The notes: a model not told the origin generated them from the sequence alone. A stretch of 25,174 nt of DNA from an uncultured Oscillospiraceae bacterium (GCA_910584605.1 CAJUAW010000026.1:1-25174); one strand, 5' to 3'. Counted from the first letter of the stretch, positions 7,175 to 14,700 are shown. Translations and numbers: made by a program.

Positions 7175-7931
7175 CGGCCATCCCTCCTCCCATTTCGGTG
7201 ACCACCTGGATGATCTTTTGGAAGAAAGCTTTCCGGCTGTCATTTCCCCGGTGGAGCTCCAGGAACAGTTTTCCGTCCCGGAGGAAGACCACCCGGCGGC
7301 AGCAGCTGGCGGTAAAGGCGTCGTGGGTGACCATGAGAATGGTGGTGCCCAGGTCCCGGTTCAGGGCGTCCAGCCGGTCCAGCAGCATCTGGGAGGACTT
7401 GGAGTCCAGCGCGCCGGTGGGCTCGTCGGCCAGCACCAGGGCGGGGTGGGTCACCATGGCCCGGGCGGCGGCGCACCGCTGCTGCTGGCCCCCGGACATC
7501 TGGTAGGGGTACTTGTTCAGACATTCGGTAATGCCCAAAAACTCCGCCATCTCCCGCACTCGCCTGTCGATCTTCTGGGCGGGGGCCCGGATGATGGACA
7601 GGGACAGGGCGATGTTCTCATAGGTGGTGAGGGTGTCCAGCAGGTTGCAGTCCTGAAAGATGAACCCCAGCCGTTCCCGGCGGAATTTGGCCAGCTCCTT
7701 GCCCTTGAGCCGGGTCAGCTCCCTCCCGTCGATGACGATGGACCCGGCGGAGGGCCGGTCGATGGTGGACACGCAGTTGAGCAGGGTGGTCTTGCCCGAA
7801 CCGGAGGGGCCCATCACCCCCACAAATTCTCCCGCCTCCAGAGACAGGGACACGCCGTCCAGCGCTCGGGTCAGCGACCCGCCCTTGCCATAGACCTTTT
7901 TCAGGTCGGTTACTGTTAAGATATCAGACAT
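7164..7931 (-). CDS. BceA-type ABC transporter ATP-binding protein
   Basis: This 255-residue ATPase powers the overlapping BceB-like permease. It has Walker A GPSGSGKT (41-48), a Q-loop (FIFQDCN), signature MSGGQQQR, Walker B LVLADEPTG with ALDSK after it, and an H-loop MVTHD. The family is the MacB/LolD/BceA group, in which an ATPase dimer drives mechanotransmission by an FtsX-fold permease. It is the first gene of a two-gene minus-strand operon. ATG 7931 is preceded by AGGAAAGGAG. A 7-bp inverted repeat and tandem 11-bp-spaced direct repeats lie upstream, which suggests regulation by an OmpR-family response regulator, as is usual for such operons. Confidence 0.95.
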   Translation of the reverse strand: MSDILTVTDLKKVYGKGGSLTRALDGVSLSLEAGEFVGVMGPSGSGKTTLLNCVSTIDRPSAGSIVIDGRELTRLKGKELAKFRRERLGFIFQDCNLLDTLTTYENIALSLSIIRAPAQKIDRRVREMAEFLGITECLNKYPYQMSGGQQQRCAAARAMVTHPALVLADEPTGALDSKSSQMLLDRLDALNRDLGTTILMVTHDAFTASCCRRVVFLRDGKLFLELHRGNDSRKAFFQKIIQVVTEMGGGMADVL

Positions 7932-7951
7932 CAGTGATGCTCCTTTCCTCG

Positions 7952-7978
7952 AACTGTACTAGATCATATCATACAGTT
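7952..7978. promoter_or_regulatory. Inverted repeat (operator-like) upstream of bceAB-type operon
   Basis: AACTGTA (7952-7958) and TACAGTT (7972-7978) are perfect inverted arms around 13 bases. The interior contains ATATCAT, which reads TATGAT-like on the minus strand, so the dyad may overlap the -10 region of the minus-strand promoter. It lies about 20 bp before the ATPase start codon. Confidence 0.45.
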
Positions 7979-8012
7979 GTAAAAAATACTCTAAAGGAAT
8001 CCTGAGGATTTC

Positions 8013-8030
8013 ATTAAGGATCGATTAAGG
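8013..8030. promoter_or_regulatory. Tandem ATTAAGG repeats with 11-bp period
   Basis: ATTAAGG occurs at 8013-8019 and 8024-8030 in the same orientation, 11 bp start to start. That spacing is typical of OmpR/PhoB-family response-regulator sites. A small AATCCT/AGGATT dyad (7998-8010) adjoins. The site lies between the two divergent ABC operons and could serve either. Confidence 0.45.
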
Positions 8031-8059
8031 TTTCCTTTTCCTTCCGGCCTCCCCGCCTC

Positions 8060-8087
8060 TTGATTTTTCCCGGCAAATATGTAATAC
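8060..8087 (+). promoter_or_regulatory. Promoter of the four-gene ABC-2 operon
   Basis: TTGATT (8060-8065), a 16-bp spacer and TAATAC (8082-8087) form a reasonable sigma-A promoter. It lies about 30 bp ahead of the start codon and its AAAAGGAGGGG ribosome binding site. Confidence 0.5.
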
Positions 8088-8118
8088 TGAATCAAAGACT
8101 TCAAAAGGAGGGGATGCC

Positions 8119-8748
8119 ATGCTGGAGGTGCGTCAGCTGCACAAGAGCTACCAGGGACGCCAGGTCCTTGCGCCCCTGAGCTTTGTCCTGCCGCCGGGGC
8201 AGTGCCTGGGCCTGGCGGGGAGCAACGGCTCCGGCAAGTCCACCCTTCTGCGGCTCATCGCCCAAATCGAGCGGGCGGACGGGGGAGACGTTCTCTATCA
8301 GGGCCACTCGATTTTAGGCGACCGGCTGTTTTTGCGGAGCGCCTTGGGCTACGTCCCCCAGAACGCCGAACTGGCCCGGGAGCTGACCGTCAGGCAGCAG
8401 CTTGTCCTGTGGCAGGCCGCCTGCGGCCTCTCCGGCCCCCTGCCGGCCGGCATCATGGAGCTGATGGGGCTGGAGCCTCTGCTGAACCAGCCCATCCGGG
8501 CGCTGTCCGGGGGGATGGCTCAGCGGGTGAGCATAGCCCTCGGCCTGCTGGCCCAGCCCCGGGTGCTGCTCATGGACGAGGCCACCAGCGGCCTGGATCA
8601 GGGCTACGTCCCCCAGCTGCTGGACTGGCTGGAGGACTTTGTCTCCGGCGGCGGCAGTCTGGTGTGGTGCAGCCACCACCAGTCCGAGCTGGACCGGCTG
8701 TGCGGCGCGGTGCTGCGGCTGGAGGAGGGAAGATGCGTCCATCAATAG
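8119..8748 (+). CDS. ABC transporter ATP-binding protein (ABC-2 exporter)
   Basis: This compact 209-residue ATPase is probably the energiser of the two ABC-2 permeases downstream. It has Walker A GSNGSGKST near residues 35-43, Q-loop GYVPQN, signature LSGGMAQR, Walker B VLLMDEATSGLD and the H-loop histidine in CSHHQSE. It is shorter than the usual 230-300 residues, being trimmed after the H-loop and lacking the C-terminal extension of CcmA/NatA-type ATPases. ATG 8119 follows AAAAGGAGGGG. It is first in a plus-strand unit of four genes with gaps of 30 and 6 bp and one 4-bp overlap. Substrate is unknown. Confidence 0.93.
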   Translation: MLEVRQLHKSYQGRQVLAPLSFVLPPGQCLGLAGSNGSGKSTLLRLIAQIERADGGDVLYQGHSILGDRLFLRSALGYVPQNAELARELTVRQQLVLWQAACGLSGPLPAGIMELMGLEPLLNQPIRALSGGMAQRVSIALGLLAQPRVLLMDEATSGLDQGYVPQLLDWLEDFVSGGGSLVWCSHHQSELDRLCGAVLRLEEGRCVHQ

Positions 8749-8778
8749 ATCAGCATCAATAGAAATGGAGGAAGCATT

Positions 8779-10479
8779 ATGGTTTGCAAGCAATGTGGAA
8801 ACGAGATGCGAGACGACGCCCGGTTCTGTCCCAGCTGCGGCGCGTTGAACAGTCCCGATCCGGCTATCACCCCGGCCCAGGGAGCCGCTCCCGCCTGGGA
8901 GGCTCCCGAGGGCGGAGGGGGACGGAAGAAAACCGGCCTGTTCATCGGCCTTGGCGTGGCCGCGGCAGCGGTAATTGCTCTTGTAGTGGTGTTCGCCGGC
9001 GGCCTGTTCGGCTCGCCCAAGGCGGAGGTGGAGAAGGCCCTGCTTAACTCCATCGCAGCCTACCGGGCGGCCGAGGAGAAGCTGGGCGCGCCTGACATGG
9101 AGCGGTGGCAGCAGGACCAGACCCTCCAGCAGCAGCTTGCCCTGGAGCTGAAGGGCATCAACAGCCAGCTGGTGGGCTACGACATGTCCGCGCTGGAGGG
9201 CCTCGGCCTGTACCTGGAGGCCAGCTGCGACGGCAGCGCCCGCACCATGTCCTTTGACCTGGGCGCCTACTGGGGGGACGAGGACCTGCTCTCCTTCCAA
9301 ATGGCGGCGGATGACGCGGAGCTCTACTTTGCCTCCCCGGAGTTCACCGGAGGCGCCTTCTACGGCATGAACACCGAGACCCTGGGCGAGGACCTGGCGG
9401 CGATAACCGGCGACGACTCGATCCAAAGCGTGAGCTTCAACCTGTTCGAGCTGGTGGATCTGATGCTGGACCGGATGGATCAGGAGGACATGGAGCAGAG
9501 CCTGAAGGAGGCCTCCAAAGACCTTTGGGATGCCGCAGAGGTCAAAAAGACGGGCTCCATGACTCTGGACCTGAACGGTACCAGCACCAAGGCCACCGCC
9601 TACCGCGTCACCCTCTCGGAGGAGGCGCTGAACCAGTATGTGGACAGCCTGGAGACCACGCTGTCCGCCCTGAACTACTACGACCTCTACGAGGAGCTCT
9701 ACCGCTCCATGGGGATGCCCCAGGATCAGATCGATGAGATCCTGTCCGCCCTGGAGGAGCTGGACGTCTATGGCGACCTGGCCGACGCCCTCCGGGACGC
9801 CATTGAGGAGCTGGGCGATGTGGAGCTGGATGTCTGCCTCAGCGGCGGCTATGTGTCTGCTGTGACGGCTGTGATCTATACGGACCAGATCAGCGGCTCC
9901 GAGGTGAAGCTGGCCGTCTATCTGGGCGGCGGCGAGGAGTATGTGGACGACCTCAGCGTGAATGTGGAGGCTGAGGACGTGCTGGTGGAGGTGAAGTCCA
10001 CCGGCGACCACGGCCTGAAGAGCGGCCTCTACACCGACGAGACCACCATCCGGGTCCGCCAGGACAGCAGCACCGTGGCCCGGGTGACCTCCGACCTGTC
10101 CATCGACCCCAGAGGAGGGGACGGCAGCTTTGCCTGGAAGCTGAGCGTGGACAGCTCCGGCCTCAGCATCTGCGTGCTGGAGATGGAGGGCGATCTGGAT
10201 ATGGACCAGGACCACATCAGCCTGGACCTAGATGAGATCTCCGTCCGGGCGATGGGCATGGAGGTCTGCACCCTGGGCTTCCGCTACTACGCGGACTGCC
10301 ATCCGGAACGCATGGACGTGGGAAGTCCGCGGATGATCGCCAGTATGTCCGAGCAGGAGCTGATGGACCTCGGCCTGGACCTCCAGTCCAACGCCATTCT
10401 CTGGTTCTCTGACATGCAGCGCACATTTGTCTCCCGTCTGCCCGACGACCTGCTCTGGGCGATGATGGGCGGCTTTTAA
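8779..10479 (+). CDS. Zinc-ribbon membrane-anchored protein encoded within ABC-2 exporter operon
   Basis: This 566-residue protein opens with a zinc ribbon: CKQC (Cys3, Cys6) and CPSC (Cys17, Cys20). A Pro/Ala/Gly-rich linker and one TM helix (about 53-77) follow, then about 490 acidic residues. This implies an N-in topology with a large extracytoplasmic domain. The outer domain is rich in Asp/Glu and Tyr with beta-strand-like repeats, and is not a solute-binding protein that I recognise. Similar zinc-ribbon plus TM plus large domain proteins occur in clostridia, with no established function that I know. ATG 8779 follows GGAGGAA, 30 bp after the ATPase. Its position between ATPase and permeases suggests it is an accessory of the exporter. 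Confidence 0.85.
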   Translation: MVCKQCGNEMRDDARFCPSCGALNSPDPAITPAQGAAPAWEAPEGGGGRKKTGLFIGLGVAAAAVIALVVVFAGGLFGSPKAEVEKALLNSIAAYRAAEEKLGAPDMERWQQDQTLQQQLALELKGINSQLVGYDMSALEGLGLYLEASCDGSARTMSFDLGAYWGDEDLLSFQMAADDAELYFASPEFTGGAFYGMNTETLGEDLAAITGDDSIQSVSFNLFELVDLMLDRMDQEDMEQSLKEASKDLWDAAEVKKTGSMTLDLNGTSTKATAYRVTLSEEALNQYVDSLETTLSALNYYDLYEELYRSMGMPQDQIDEILSALEELDVYGDLADALRDAIEELGDVELDVCLSGGYVSAVTAVIYTDQISGSEVKLAVYLGGGEEYVDDLSVNVEAEDVLVEVKSTGDHGLKSGLYTDETTIRVRQDSSTVARVTSDLSIDPRGGDGSFAWKLSVDSSGLSICVLEMEGDLDMDQDHISLDLDEISVRAMGMEVCTLGFRYYADCHPERMDVGSPRMIASMSEQELMDLGLDLQSNAILWFSDMQRTFVSRLPDDLLWAMMGGF

Positions 10480-10485
10480 GCGGCA

Positions 10486-11685
10486 ATGAGGTACTTTGGA
10501 CAGTGCTTCAAACTGACCCTGGTCAGGCTCTGCCGGCAGCGGTGGCTGCTGGCAGGGCTTGCCCTTTTGTGCCTTCTCCTCCCCCTGGGGGCGGGTCAGG
10601 CGGCCGGTTATCTGCTGACCCGGGGGGTAACCTTTTCCGGGGTGACCCTGGCCGTCACCGCCCCGGACGGGGACAACATCCCCCAGCTCCTGGAGCAGTT
10701 TATGGGGGACATGGAGGACATCGCCCAGTACTGCAGCATTACGGCTATGGGAGAGGAGGAGGCCATGGCCGCCCTGCGGGACGGGACCGTCACCGCCGTA
10801 CTGGTCCTGCCTGAGGACTTCATCCACGGAGTCATGTGGGGGGAGAACCCGGACCTGCGCCTGGTGACGGCGGGGGACCGGCCGCTGGAGTCCCTGCTGC
10901 TGCTGTGGGTGGGGCAGAGCGCCAGCGACATCCTGTCCGCCTTCCAGAGCGGAGTGTACGCCGTGCTGGACCTGTATGAGGACGCCCCTCCGCCCGGCCT
11001 CACCCGGGATCAGGTGGTCCTCGATATCAACCTGCGCTACATCTCTCTGGCCATGAACCGGACCGGCATGTTCCAGCCCGAGTTTCTCTCCGCCACGGAG
11101 ACTCTGCCCATCCCGCTCCACTACGTGCTCTCCCTGGCCGTCAGCTTTGCCCTGTCCGCCGCTCCGCTGTTCGTCCCCATCTACAGCGGGGACTGGCTCC
11201 GGTTCCAGCGCCGCCTGCGCAGCGTGGGGCGGAGCTCGGCCGGGGGGTGCTTCAGCGGCGTGGCCGCCGGTGCGCTGGCCCTTCTTCTCCTGCTGCTCCC
11301 CACCCTGCTGCTGGCGGGGGAGGGGCATCCGCTGGCCCTGACCGGCTCCGCCCTGCTGATGGCCCTGTTCTGCTCCGAGTTCTGCGCCGTGTGCTGTCTG
11401 GCCGCGGGAAACGCCGCCGGATGCGGCCTGATTGCCTTTGGCGTCTCCCTGCTGTCGCTGGCGCTGGCCGGAGGCATCCTGCCCCCCGTTCTGCTGCCCG
11501 GCCCAATGCGGCAGCTGAGCTGGCTCTCTCCCACCGCCTGGCTGCGCCAGCTGGCCGCCTGGCCCATGGGCTATGAGGTGGACCGGTCCGCCTGGATCTG
11601 TCTGGCCCTGTCCATGCTGGGGATGGCCCTTCTGGCTCTGACCCTGTACCGCCGCCGGGCGGACCGTCAGGAGGTGGCGCTGTGA
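10486..11685 (+). CDS. ABC-2 type transporter permease (first of pair)
   Basis: This 399-residue membrane protein has the ABC-2/YhgE-NatB plan. One TM helix (about 20-43) is followed by an extracytoplasmic domain (about 47-205) and then about five or six TM segments (PLHYVLSLAVSFALSAAPLFVP onward). It ends in a basic cytoplasmic tail. The loop contains ALRDGTVTAVLVLPEDF, a motif common in ABC-2 permeases with a large loop. ATG 10486 starts 6 bp after the zinc-ribbon gene. Its stop overlaps the GTG of the next permease. The two permeases presumably form a heterodimer driven by the ATPase encoded at 8119. Substrate is unknown. Confidence 0.85.
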   Translation: MRYFGQCFKLTLVRLCRQRWLLAGLALLCLLLPLGAGQAAGYLLTRGVTFSGVTLAVTAPDGDNIPQLLEQFMGDMEDIAQYCSITAMGEEEAMAALRDGTVTAVLVLPEDFIHGVMWGENPDLRLVTAGDRPLESLLLLWVGQSASDILSAFQSGVYAVLDLYEDAPPPGLTRDQVVLDINLRYISLAMNRTGMFQPEFLSATETLPIPLHYVLSLAVSFALSAAPLFVPIYSGDWLRFQRRLRSVGRSSAGGCFSGVAAGALALLLLLLPTLLLAGEGHPLALTGSALLMALFCSEFCAVCCLAAGNAAGCGLIAFGVSLLSLALAGGILPPVLLPGPMRQLSWLSPTAWLRQLAAWPMGYEVDRSAWICLALSMLGMALLALTLYRRRADRQEVAL

Positions 11686-12833
11686 GCTTTGTTCTGACCC
11701 TGTTTCGAAGCAGCCTGCGCACCCAGCTGTCCAGCTGGCGGACGTGGGTTCTGCTCCTTCTCCTGCCCCTGCTCATCGCCGGGACCGCCCGGCTCCTCCC
11801 GCCCGAGGAGGTATCCACCCCCGTCCAGGTCGGGGTGGTGCTCCCAGAGGAGGGCGGGGAGTCCTTCTGGCAGCGGCTGGAGCGGCGCAGCGGCTTGGCC
11901 GTCACCTTTTACCGGGCGGACCGTAGCCGGGCGGAGCGCCAGGTGGCCTCCGGCCAGTGGGACTGTGCCCTGATCCTCCCGGAGGACTTTGAGGCCCGGC
12001 TGGCCCGGCTGGAGGTGGAGGGACTGTTCACCCTGCTCACCGGTCCCGGCTCGGCCGTCTACCCCATGGTGCGGGAGACGGCGGCCGCCTGTACGGCAGA
12101 GCTTGTCTCCCCCGGCATCGCAGAGCGTTACCTGCTGGACAGCAGCATCCTCAGTCAGGAGGAGCTGGATGCGGCGCGCCCCCGCCTGAACCAGGTCCTG
12201 CTGGACCAGGAGCGGGTGCTGGTGACCATGGAGACGGCAGACGGCCGTCCTCTGGACCCCCTCACTCTGGCGGACCGCGGCGTATCCAACCTGCTGTCCG
12301 GGCTGACGGCCATCCTGCTGTTGATCTGGACCCTCCTCACCGCCATGGACCTGGGCCGCTGGCTGGACAGCCCCGCCGTCCGGCGCCTGCTCCCCCTGCA
12401 GGGGACCCTTTCCCTGCTGCTGCCCCGGCTGGCGGCGGCCCTGATTCCTGCGCTGTGCTCGGGGGCGCTGGCCCTGCTGGCGGTGCAGGCGGAGCCCCCC
12501 TGCCTTCTGGCCCTGATCCCTTATTTGATGTTCTGGGGGGCGGCGGCCCTTGCACTGGCCTGCTGGCCCGCCGGGTGGACCGCCCTGCCGGTCCTCATGC
12601 CCTTTGTTCCGGCGCTGGGCCTGCTCCTGTCCCCGGTGCTGCTGGACCTCTCCCTGCTGTTCCCCGCTCTGGAGCCGGTGATCCGCTGGATGCCCGTCAC
12701 CCTCTACCTCCGCGCCTGCGGAGGCTCCTGGGGGGACGGCCTGCTCCTGATGGTGGGAGGAGCGGTCATACTGGCGCTCCTGTCCCTCATCCGCCAAAGG
12801 AGTCCCCGCCTCTTTGGAGGCGCCAGAGGCTAA
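11682..12833 (+). CDS. ABC-2 type transporter permease (second of pair)
   Basis: This 383-residue paralogue-like permease has the same architecture. TM1 is at about 22-36, the extracytoplasmic domain at about 40-205 carries DCALILPEDFEARL (the counterpart of the LVLPEDF motif in the preceding gene), and about six TM segments run from 210 to 365. The start is GTG 11682, which overlaps the previous stop in GTGA (4-bp overlap). GAGG just upstream serves as a ribosome binding site, so translation is coupled. It is the last gene of the unit, 6 bp before a perfect 12-bp hairpin. The shared motif suggests the two permeases arose by duplication and act as a heterodimer. Confidence 0.85.
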   Translation: MSFVLTLFRSSLRTQLSSWRTWVLLLLLPLLIAGTARLLPPEEVSTPVQVGVVLPEEGGESFWQRLERRSGLAVTFYRADRSRAERQVASGQWDCALILPEDFEARLARLEVEGLFTLLTGPGSAVYPMVRETAAACTAELVSPGIAERYLLDSSILSQEELDAARPRLNQVLLDQERVLVTMETADGRPLDPLTLADRGVSNLLSGLTAILLLIWTLLTAMDLGRWLDSPAVRRLLPLQGTLSLLLPRLAAALIPALCSGALALLAVQAEPPCLLALIPYLMFWGAAALALACWPAGWTALPVLMPFVPALGLLLSPVLLDLSLLFPALEPVIRWMPVTLYLRACGGSWGDGLLLMVGGAVILALLSLIRQRSPRLFGGARG

Positions 12834-12839
12834 CAGAAA

Positions 12840-12868
12840 GCGGTCCGGCGGACTGCCCGCCGGACCGC
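12840..12868. terminator. Hairpin ending the ABC-2 operon
   Basis: GCGGTCCGGCGG (12840-12851) pairs perfectly with 12857-12868 around ACTGC. It has no real T-tract (AAATCATAATC follows). It sits 6 bp after the last stop. The downstream 120 bp holds an AAAGGAGG but no usable reading frame. Confidence 0.65.
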
Positions 12869-12988
12869 AAATCATAATCAAAAGGAGGAAAGAAAACCTC
12901 TTGTCCTAGGTGGAAACGCCGCCGGACGTTTGGGGGTGAGGACCTGCCGCCGGCCCTCACTTCATACTATGCGCCCGCTGGAAAATAG

Positions 12989-13264
12989 TTACAGCAAAAA
13001 CAGCCAAGCCGCCCAGCCCGCTGAGGCCAGAGCCGCCCCCAGCGCCCCCCAGACGGGGGCGGGGAGCCGCTCCAGCCGCCGGTTCCAAGCTTTGCCCTGC
13101 TTCAAATAGCCGTTGGCGGCCTGACGCGCCTCCCGCAGCACCTTGTCGGCGCTCACCCCCTCCCGGGCCAGGGCCTCCTCCTTGACGATGAAGATGGCCT
13201 CCTCAAAGAGCCGGGGGTCGGGAGATTTGACCAAAATCACCTGCCGGGTGATCCCTTTCACCAT
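12989..13264 (-). CDS. Small tail-anchored protein downstream of gpr, function unknown
   Basis: This 91-residue protein starts MVKGITRQVILVKSPDPRLF. It has a mixed alpha/beta N-terminal part, a basic middle (about 55-65), and a hydrophobic C-terminal helix (about 70-91) that ends at the C-terminus, suggesting a tail anchor. Similar small proteins follow gpr in related Oscillospiraceae as far as I recall, with no established function. I prefer ATG 13264, with AAGGA upstream at 10 bases. An ATG at 13324 would give 111 residues but has a poor ribosome binding site. It lies in the same orientation 3' of gpr and is probably co-transcribed, so a sporulation role is plausible. Confidence 0.7.
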   Translation of the reverse strand: MVKGITRQVILVKSPDPRLFEEAIFIVKEEALAREGVSADKVLREARQAANGYLKQGKAWNRRLERLPAPVWGALGAALASAGWAAWLFLL

Positions 13265-13329
13265 GTCTGTCACATCCTTTGCTTGTCCAATGTCAATCTC
13301 TAGTGTACCCCGGTTTTGGAACATTATTC

Positions 13330-14220
13330 CTAGCTCAGCAGCAGATCCAGCTCCTCCACCGACAGGCCCGGCTGAAGGGCCATGCTGATGCCGTAGCCAA
13401 TGACCTTGGCCAGGTCGTTCACCTGGCTGTCGATGTCCTTGGGGGTGACCAGAAGGCCGCCCCCCTCGCCCAGATCGGGCAGCTGCTCGGTCCCCAGCAG
13501 GTCGGCGGCCAGGGTGGCGCCGTCCACCACGGTGGGCACCCCCACAGCGATGACGGGCACCCCCAGGGTATCCCGGGTGAGGCCCATCCGGTGGTTGCCC
13601 ACGCCGGAGCCGGGGGTGATGCCGGTATCGGCGATCTGCACCGTCTTGCACAGCCGCTTCAGCGAGCGGGAGGCCAGAGCGTCCACCGCCACCACGCAGG
13701 CGGGCTGGAGCTTCTCGCACACCGCCCGAACCAGCTCGCCGCTCTCCACGCCGGTGGTGCCCATCACCTCCGCCGCTACCGAGGCCACCGGCCGCAGCGA
13801 ACCGAAGTGCTCCGGCATCTGCCGCACCAGATGGCGGGTGACCAGAGTGTTCTGGTGAACCTTGGGGCCGACAGCGTCAGGGGTGATGGCCCGGTTGCCC
13901 AACCCGGCCACCAGCACCAGGCCGTTTTGGGGAATATCCTGGATCAGCCCGGCCAGCTCCGCTGCCACTGCCTGAACCGAGCGGGGAAAGATCCCCTCCT
14001 CCCGGCGGGCCAGGCCCTCCAGCGTCAGGGTGACATAGCTCCCCCTGGGCTTGCCCAGAGCGTTTTCCCCCCGCTCGTCCAGCACCTGGACGGTATTCAC
14101 CGGGATTCCCTCCCGGAGGCTGTCCCGGGCCTCCACCCCAGGCAGGGCGGAGACCGCTCCGGTCTGCTCCTGCCACAGCTCTCTGGCCTCCAGGGCCAGG
14201 TCGGTACGGCGCATGCGCAT
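13330..14220 (-). CDS. gpr: Spore germination protease GPR
   Basis: This 296-residue aspartic-type endopeptidase (family A25) cleaves small acid-soluble proteins early in spore germination, in the spore core. The hallmarks are RTDLALEA at the N-terminus, GLGNRAITPDAVGP (Asp115) and VVAVDALASRS (Asp180), which correspond to the two catalytic Asp residues of the family (127 and 193 in Bacillus). TGITPGSGVGNHR is also present. Only four residues precede RTDLA, whereas Bacillus GPR has a propeptide of about 15 residues. ATG 14220 is fixed by AAAGGAGGG just upstream. A weak sigma-G-like promoter lies upstream. It is strong evidence that the host makes endospores. It is divergent from rpsT. Confidence 0.96.
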   Translation of the reverse strand: MRMRRTDLALEARELWQEQTGAVSALPGVEARDSLREGIPVNTVQVLDERGENALGKPRGSYVTLTLEGLARREEGIFPRSVQAVAAELAGLIQDIPQNGLVLVAGLGNRAITPDAVGPKVHQNTLVTRHLVRQMPEHFGSLRPVASVAAEVMGTTGVESGELVRAVCEKLQPACVVAVDALASRSLKRLCKTVQIADTGITPGSGVGNHRMGLTRDTLGVPVIAVGVPTVVDGATLAADLLGTEQLPDLGEGGGLLVTPKDIDSQVNDLAKVIGYGISMALQPGLSVEELDLLLS

Positions 14221-14272
14221 GGCGCTCCCTCCTTTTATACGATCTGCTGCGGAATCTTTTTCCTGTCCGCCT

Positions 14273-14301
14273 TAGTTTCTGCGGCTTTTGAAAAACTATC
14301 C
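14273..14301 (-). promoter_or_regulatory. Weak sigma-G-like promoter for gpr
   Basis: On the minus strand, GGATA (14301-14297) fits the GHATR-type -35 loosely. After 17 bases, GAAACTA (14279-14273) matches 5 of 7 positions of CATWHTA. The location, 50-80 bp before gpr, is right, but the match is modest. Confidence 0.3.
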
Positions 14302-14329
14302 CGCTCCGGAAATTTTTTTGAAAAAACAG

Positions 14330-14358
14330 TTGATTTTTTTCGAAGAGAGTGCTACAAT
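14330..14358 (+). promoter_or_regulatory. Sigma-A promoter of rpsT
   Basis: TTGATT (14330-14335), a 17-bp spacer and TACAAT (14353-14358) form a good vegetative promoter. The leader to the TTG start is about 55 nt. Confidence 0.75.
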
Positions 14359-14420
14359 ACAAATCTGCGTGGGTGTATTGTCACCTAAATCAAAGATGAA
14401 TATCGGAGGAGGTGTTTGGT

Positions 14421-14684
14421 TTGCCGAATATTAAGTCTGCTAAGAAGCGCGTTCTGGTGTCTCAGGCCAAGGCCGCGCAGAATAAGGCCGCACGATCCGC
14501 GCTGAAGACCGACATCAAGAAGTTTGAGGCCGCGGTGGCGGAAGGCAACCGCAGCGAGGCCGATGTCGCTTACAAGGTGGCCGTCAAGGCGGTCGACAAG
14601 GCCGCCGCCAAGGGTCTGCTGCACCGCAACAATGCCGCCAACAAGAAGAGCAAGATGACCATCAAGCTGAGCAAGCTGGCTTGA
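14421..14684 (+). CDS. rpsT: 30S ribosomal protein S20
   Basis: This 87-residue primary 16S rRNA-binding protein of the 30S subunit has the family N-terminus PNIKSAKKRVLVSQ. A Lys/Ala-rich helical body follows, and it closes with GLLHRNNAANKKSKMTIKLSKL. The start is TTG 14421: it gives the canonical (M)PNIKSAKKR and sits 6 bases after GGAGGAGGTG (14405-14414). A GTG at 14412 is inside that ribosome binding site and can be excluded. It is a single gene with its own promoter and a strong terminator. A rare start codon in a ribosomal protein gene may reflect translational autoregulation, which is known for S20 in E. coli. Confidence 0.97.
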   Translation: MPNIKSAKKRVLVSQAKAAQNKAARSALKTDIKKFEAAVAEGNRSEADVAYKVAVKAVDKAAAKGLLHRNNAANKKSKMTIKLSKLA

Positions 14685-14700
14685 GCGTGCGCGAAGGGAA

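Noticed and set aside
5264..7201. 645-codon plus-strand frame opposite the BceB-like permease
   Set aside because: Low-complexity Gly/Gln/His composition and no family motif. The opposite strand encodes a clear BceB protein with overlap-coupled start.
12880..12930. AAAGGAGG resembling a ribosome binding site in the gap after the ABC-2 operon
   Set aside because: The only nearby start codons lead to stops within a few codons, so no gene is supported.
12989..13720. 243-codon extended version of the small protein behind gpr
   Set aside because: Its upstream 150 codons are the shifted frame of gpr. Internal ATG 13264 has a good ribosome binding site and gives a sensible protein.
14338..14344. 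TTTCGAA as a further Spo0A box in the rpsT promoter, and AGTCGAA at 24962-24968
   Set aside because: Single six-of-seven matches in AT-rich sequence are expected by chance. Unlike the two tandem pairs, they have no phased partner.
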